Shown here piece by piece: positions 14,614 to 18,585 of a stretch of 18,585 bases of DNA; the stretch's first letter is position 1, and every line of letters starts with the position of its first letter. The position numbers and the translations under genes were made by a program. The notes beneath the pieces were generated by a model. The model was not told where the DNA came from, searched no databases, and saw nothing but the letters and a program-made list of their open reading frames with translations. This DNA comes from Pseudomonadota bacterium (GTDB taxonomy: Bacteria; Myxococcota_A; Polyangia; Polyangiales; Polyangiaceae), in NCBI GenBank assembly GCA_023431345.1, contig JAEYWK010000226.1, positions 1-18,585 of the forward strand. The letters are read 5' to 3'.

Positions 14614-17529
14614 TTATTCCGCCTCCGCGGGCGCTGCCGGCGCGGGCGGAGCCACCGCCTTCCTGTGGGCGCGTATCGACTGGTGAGCAAGCGCGGTGAG
14701 CATCGCCAGCGTCGCGCCGACGACCACCGCAAAGACAGCGAGGTCGAAGAAGGTCGCGCTCGGCAGGTGAACCTCGCCGACGAGGGGCAAAGTAGCGTGC
14801 GCGGTGTGGGTGGTGAGGAAGGGGTAGCCGACCACGACCGCGCCCAGGCCGGTGATCACCGCTAGCATCAGCCCTGCGCCGATCAAGCGGGCGGGGCGCA
14901 GCCGGAGGCGCGCCTCCACCCACAGCGTCCCCGCGACGACGTACTGCACCAGCAGAGCGATCGCGACGATCAAGCCGGCGACGAAGCCGCCCCCGGGTTC
15001 GTTGTGCCCGCGCAGGAAGAAGTGCGCGGCGACCACGAGAGACACCGGGAGCAGCAGGCGCGCGATGACCGCCGGGACCATCATGTAGCCGCGCGCCGTG
15101 TCCTCGGCCGTGCGCGGCTTCACCAGATCGGTGACGACGTCGCCCGGGAGGAGGCGCTGCTGCTTGGGTAGATCGATGCTCTCGGCTGGGGGGCGAAAGC
15201 GGCGAAGCAGGGCGAAGACGGTGAGCGCGACCGCCCCGAGCACCGTAATCTCGCCGATCGTGTCCAGAGCGCGGAAATCGACCAGCATGACGTTGACCAC
15301 GTTGCTACCGCCGCCTTCCGGCAGCGCGCGACTGAGGAAGAAGGGCGAGATGCTGTGCGGGGCCGGGCGCGTCAAGAGCGCGTACGACAGCGCCGCGAGC
15401 CCGCTGCCAGCGCCGAGCGCGAGCAGCAAGTCGCGGGCGCGCCGAGCGCGGTCGCGCAAGGTGGTTTCGACCCGTACGTCGCGTTGACGCATCGGCAGCC
15501 AGCGCAGGCCGAGCAGGAACAGCGTGGTCGTGACCACCTCGACGACGATCTGCGTGAGCGCCAGGTCCGGCGCGGAGAACCACGCGAACGTGACGCACGT
15601 GACGAGGCCTGCCCCGCCCATCAGGGTGATCGCGGCCAGGCGGTGGAACTTCGCCATCACCGCCGCCCCGACCGCGCACACGGCGCCGATGATCCAGAGT
15701 AGAACGAACGCGGGCGACGCTGACAGACGAGCGCGATCGCCCCACGCCAGCGGCACGCCGCGCGCCGCGAGCAAGGCCGCGACCAGCGTTACGGCGATGA
15801 TCGTCGCCACTTGGGTCTGCAGGCGCCGCGTCGACACCAGGCGCAGCGCTCGGCGCGCCCAGCGCGTCAGCACGAGCAGCGCGATCTCGAACACCCGTCT
15901 GCCGTTGAAGCGGGCGATGAGCGGCGGATCTGCGAAGCGCCCGCGCTCTTGGTGCTTGCGGAGCCAAAGGTAGCCCGCGACTCCGGTCGACACTGCCACC
16001 AGGCTCATCACGAACGGCACGTTGAAGCCGTGCCAAACGGCGAGGCTGTAGTCCGGCAGCTCGCCACCGACGACGGGCCGGGCCGCCGCGGCCAGCGAAG
16101 GCCCGATCGAGCGCGCCGGAGCGACGCCCACGATCAGGCAGCTCAAGACCAGCAGCTCCATCGGGATGCGCATCCAGCGCGGCGGTTCTTCGGGGTGACG
16201 GGGCAAGTCCGTCGACGGGGGGCCGAAGAAAATGTCGTAGCCGAAGCGAAGCGAGTACACGACCGCGAACACTCCCGCGATGGTCGCCAGCGCGGGCAGC
16301 ACGAGCTCGACCCAGCTGTGGGAGGAGAGAAACACCGTCTCGGCGAAGAACATCTCTTTCGAGAGGAAGCCGTTGAGCAGCGGTACGCCCGCCATGGCGC
16401 CGCTGGCCACGAGCGCGAGCGCCCCCGTGCGCGGCATGGACCGCATCAGGCCATTCAGGCGACGGATGTCGCGCGTGCCAGTCTCGTGGTCCACGGCGCC
16501 CGCCGCCATGAACAGCGACGCCTTGAACGTGGCGTGGTTCATGATGTGAAACACGCCCGCGACGGCCGCGAGCGGGCGGTTGAGCCCGAACAGCAGCGTG
16601 ATGAGGCCGAGGTGACTGACGGTGGAGTAAGCCAGCACTCGCTTGAGATCGTGTTGGAACATCGCGACGTACGAGCCGAGCAGCAGCGTCGCGACGCCGG
16701 TGCCGCTGACGAGCCAGAACCACAGCTCGGTCCCCGACAGCGCGGGCCACAGCCGCGCGAGCAAGAAGACGCCCGCCTTGACCATGGTCGCGGAGTGCAA
16801 GTAGGCGGACACCGGCGTTGGCGCCGCCATCGCGCGAGGCAGCCAGAAATGAAACGGAAACTGCGCGCTCTTGGTGAAGGCGCCGAGCAGCACGAGCACC
16901 AGCGTCACGGGGTAGAGCGGGTGCGCCCGGATACGATCGCCCGACGCGAGAACGATATCGAGCTCGTAGCTGCCGACGATGTGCCCGAGGACGATCACGC
17001 CGCCCAAGAGCGCCAGCCCGCCGCCTGCGGTCACGATGAGCGCCATGCGGGCGCCAGCCTGCGCGTCGGCCCGGTGGTACCAGTAGCCGATAAGCAGGAA
17101 CGAGACCAAGCTCGTCAGCTCCCAGAAGACGACGAGCTGCAGCAGGTTCCCCGACATGACCACGCCCAGCATCGCGCCCATGAACGCGAGGAAGAACGCG
17201 TAGAAGCGCGCCACCGGATCCTCCGGCGACATGTAGTAGCGCGCGTACAAGGCCACGAGCGCCCCGATGATGGTGACGAGGATCGCGAACATCCACGCGA
17301 AGCCGTCGACACGCAGGACGAGATCCAGCCCCAGTGAAGGAACCCAGGCGATCCTCTCCTGGATCACGCCCCCTTCGCGCACCCGAGGAAACAGGCTGAT
17401 CACCCAGGCGCTGGCCGTGACGGACACGAGCCCGGCGAAGCCTGCCAGCGCCGTGCGGGCCCTCGTCGGGAGCAGCGCGGTGATGACGCTACCGATGAAC
17501 GGCAGGAGCAGCAGGGCGACCAAGGGCAT
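14614..17529 (-). CDS. mrpA: Mrp antiporter subunit A fused to subunit B
   Basis: The protein is 971 aa. Residues 1-500 are the NuoL-like part with E137 (VVFWELTSLVSF), K220 (TKSAQFPFHFWLP), H245 and K251 (SAYLHSATMVKAGVFLLARL), the ionisable residues of the proton path. Residues about 640-715 match the MbhD-like segment (MAKFHRLAAITLMGG, then APDLALTQIVVEV). DFRALDTIGEITVL (751) is MbhE-like. Residues 816-960 are a full MrpB domain with HNEPGGGF (842-849). Fusion of A and B defines the PhaAB type, known from Rhizobium and Pseudomonas, with six genes instead of seven. It is the first gene of the operon. The ATG at 17529 has no clear ribosome site, but the N-terminus MPLVALLLLPFIG fits the family. 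Role: Na+ or K+ efflux coupled to proton entry. Confidence 0.95.
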   Translation of the reverse strand: MPLVALLLLPFIGSVITALLPTRARTALAGFAGLVSVTASAWVISLFPRVREGGVIQERIAWVPSLGLDLVLRVDGFAWMFAILVTIIGALVALYARYYMSPEDPVARFYAFFLAFMGAMLGVVMSGNLLQLVVFWELTSLVSFLLIGYWYHRADAQAGARMALIVTAGGGLALLGGVIVLGHIVGSYELDIVLASGDRIRAHPLYPVTLVLVLLGAFTKSAQFPFHFWLPRAMAAPTPVSAYLHSATMVKAGVFLLARLWPALSGTELWFWLVSGTGVATLLLGSYVAMFQHDLKRVLAYSTVSHLGLITLLFGLNRPLAAVAGVFHIMNHATFKASLFMAAGAVDHETGTRDIRRLNGLMRSMPRTGALALVASGAMAGVPLLNGFLSKEMFFAETVFLSSHSWVELVLPALATIAGVFAVVYSLRFGYDIFFGPPSTDLPRHPEEPPRWMRIPMELLVLSCLIVGVAPARSIGPSLAAAARPVVGGELPDYSLAVWHGFNVPFVMSLVAVSTGVAGYLWLRKHQERGRFADPPLIARFNGRRVFEIALLVLTRWARRALRLVSTRRLQTQVATIIAVTLVAALLAARGVPLAWGDRARLSASPAFVLLWIIGAVCAVGAAVMAKFHRLAAITLMGGAGLVTCVTFAWFSAPDLALTQIVVEVVTTTLFLLGLRWLPMRQRDVRVETTLRDRARRARDLLLALGAGSGLAALSYALLTRPAPHSISPFFLSRALPEGGGSNVVNVMLVDFRALDTIGEITVLGAVALTVFALLRRFRPPAESIDLPKQQRLLPGDVVTDLVKPRTAEDTARGYMMVPAVIARLLLPVSLVVAAHFFLRGHNEPGGGFVAGLIVAIALLVQYVVAGTLWVEARLRLRPARLIGAGLMLAVITGLGAVVVGYPFLTTHTAHATLPLVGEVHLPSATFFDLAVFAVVVGATLAMLTALAHQSIRAHRKAVAPPAPAAPAEAE

Positions 17530-17847
17530 GGCGCGGGCACTCTAGCTCGTGAGCGCGCACCGGCATGGCTCGAATCGACATCGTGATGCTCGAAGCCCGC
17601 GCGCTCTGCGGCCTACGCCGCGCACGACTGGGCATTTTCCGCGGGCATCCGGCAGCCGTGGCCGCCATACGCCCGCTCGGGCCCCCGATGGTTGCGCGGG
17701 GCTCCGGTCAGCAGCGTTGACGTTGGTCGGCCGGTGCCAGCCCGCTCTTTGTGGATTTGTGACCCAATCGAAATAATTGGCGCCAGGGCTCTGTTGCTTC
17801 GGACGAAGCTCGTGTGCACGCTGCGTCGACGCGACGGCCCGCGGTCC
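17530..17847. other. Intergenic region upstream of the Mrp operon
   Basis: These 318 bases hold no convincing gene and should contain the Mrp operon promoter. An AT-richer island at about 17753-17779 stands out from the GC-rich surroundings and includes CCAAT and ATTGG arms (17764-17780, 7-base spacer) beside the palindrome TGGCGCCA. A small hairpin (GCTTC, GGAC loop, GAAGC) at 17796-17809 lies about 40 bases past the stop of the next gene. I cannot assign a -35/-10 pair. Short open frames here have no recognisable protein features. Confidence 0.4.
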
Positions 17848-18477
17848 TTACCGGGTGATCGAAGCGAAGAGCTCAGTTAGGTCGTGAGCGTCGCCTGCCT
17901 TCGGACTCACGATGAAGTCGACGGCGCTGCCAACCGCGACTGTCGCTTCGACTTCGAACGATACCCCCACGTCATCATCGAAGGCGACCGTCGCCTCCCA
18001 CACCACCTGGGAGTCGACGCGAACTTGCGCGGCGATGCCGTCGCCACCCGAGACGTCGCGCTTGGCAACGCGACCACGAATCCAGATGGGGCCGTGCACG
18101 TGGCTCGTCCAGCGCCGAACGATCCAGTGCAAAGGCACTTGGTTGGGATGCTGCTGGTCGCGGTAAATTGCGGACCACGGTGGCCACTCCGTCGACGCTT
18201 CCCAGAGCGCCTCCGAGGCTGCGAAGTGTGACAGCAGCCTGAGTGGCTCTTTGCCCGACGGAAGGTAGCCGTAGCTCCAGCCGCACTGGCCTTGGGTGCT
18301 CGAGAAGCCTTGACGCGAGTCAGCGAGGGGGACCTGCGCGGACTCAGCCGCGTTGGCCGCGCTGACGGGACAGCAGCCGGGCGCGCAGGCCTCCGTGCCA
18401 TCCACGCCGCCAGCACCCGCGGCCGCCTCCCCACCCGCGCTGTTCTCCGGCTTCTCGGTGGGGTGTGGACCACGCAC
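17848..18477 (-). CDS. Small protein with beta-sandwich-like C-terminal domain, N-terminus uncertain
   Basis: The protein is 209 aa if started at the GTG at 18477, 9 bases after the stop of the preceding gene. Residues 1-50 are low-complexity (Gly/Ala/Glu with the cluster ACAPGCC). Residues 51-209 resemble a domain I recall from secreted bacterial proteins. It runs from GFSSTQGQCGWSYGYLPSG (57-75) through IVRRWTSHVHGPIWIRGRVA to GGDGIAAQVRVDSQVVW and a final beta-rich stretch ending in ASITR. It is probably a jelly-roll or binding module, possibly for sugars. The Gly/Ala linker usually follows a lipoprotein signal in these organisms, yet none is present: an in-frame TGA sits 6 bases before the GTG. 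The gene may be N-terminally truncated, frameshifted, or a real cytoplasmic form. The function is unknown. Confidence 0.6.
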   Translation of the reverse strand: MRGPHPTEKPENSAGGEAAAGAGGVDGTEACAPGCCPVSAANAAESAQVPLADSRQGFSSTQGQCGWSYGYLPSGKEPLRLLSHFAASEALWEASTEWPPWSAIYRDQQHPNQVPLHWIVRRWTSHVHGPIWIRGRVAKRDVSGGDGIAAQVRVDSQVVWEATVAFDDDVGVSFEVEATVAVGSAVDFIVSPKAGDAHDLTELFASITR

Positions 18478-18486
18478 GGATCACGC

Positions 18487-18585
18487 TCAGGCCGCCTCGA
18501 CGGCTGCCGTGTAGCGACGTGAGAAGTAGCTCCAGAAGCCCGGCAGGCGATCGCTCTGAAGCGTGGCTCGCAGCGTGAGCACGTT
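18487..18585 (-). CDS. C-terminal end of a gene cut by the window edge
   Basis: Thirty-two codons plus TGA run in from the right edge on the minus strand and end SYFSRRYTAAVEAA. Composition and the absence of internal stops fit a real gene end, and the next gene begins 9 bases after its stop. This is too short to assign a family. It may be cotranscribed with the 209-aa gene. Confidence 0.5.
   Translation of the reverse strand, partial: NVLTLRATLQSDRLPGFWSYFSRRYTAAVEAA

Noticed and set aside
15305..17296. A 663-codon minus-strand frame overlapping mrpA in another phase
   Set aside because: Arg/Ala/Pro-rich product with no domains; the mrpA frame has every family motif.
17613..17819. A 68-codon minus-strand open frame in the gap before the Mrp operon
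   Set aside because: No recognisable protein features and no ribosome site; probably chance.
1..18585. CRISPR array, insertion sequence, phage gene, tRNA or rRNA
   Set aside because: No repeat-spacer pattern, transposase or integrase motif, or recognisable RNA gene was seen on either strand.

Overview
The window is GC-rich, densely coding DNA that looks like a Gram-negative bacterium of the Myxococcota, most likely class Polyangia. This is an inference. It rests on Gly/Ala/Ser-rich lipoproteins, a secreted glycanase carrying a Cys-Asp-Asp-Gly type cysteine motif, and strong third-position G/C bias that opens very long false antisense reading frames. I see no rRNA, tRNA, CRISPR array, insertion sequence or prophage gene.

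Left part (1-5143): a Gly-rich surface lipoprotein (minus) diverges from a secreted GH16 glycanase (plus). The glycanase converges on a lipid-anchored seven-bladed beta-propeller of the lactonase family (minus), followed by a small Cys-rich lipoprotein (minus). The glycanase is the most striking gene. Its GH16 domain is circularly permuted: the strand that normally opens the fold sits after the rest of the catalytic domain, as in the Fibrobacter succinogenes lichenase. It also carries a CBM6-like domain and a C-terminal Cys-containing module.

Centre (5197-11466): a run of inorganic-cation genes. A CPA1 (NhaP-type) Na+/H+ antiporter and a P2-type cation ATPase lie on the minus strand. A tandem-domain universal stress protein and a CaCA-family Ca2+/cation antiporter lie on the plus strand. 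The ATPase and the stress protein are divergent, and a perfect 8+6+8 inverted repeat lies between them.

Right part (11485-17529): a complete minus-strand Mrp (Mnh/Pha) multisubunit monovalent cation/proton antiporter operon. Its gene order is A-B fusion, C, D, E, F, G. Four junctions have 4-base stop/start overlaps and the A-C junction has a 1-base gap. After a 318-bp non-coding gap come a small protein with a beta-sandwich-like C-terminal domain but no signal peptide, and the last 32 codons of another minus-strand gene cut by the window edge.

Taken together, about 12 kb is devoted to Na+, H+, Ca2+ or related cation balance (NhaP, P-type ATPase, CaCA, Mrp) with a stress-protein partner. This suggests adaptation to salt, alkali or energy stress. 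The flanks encode secreted and surface proteins.
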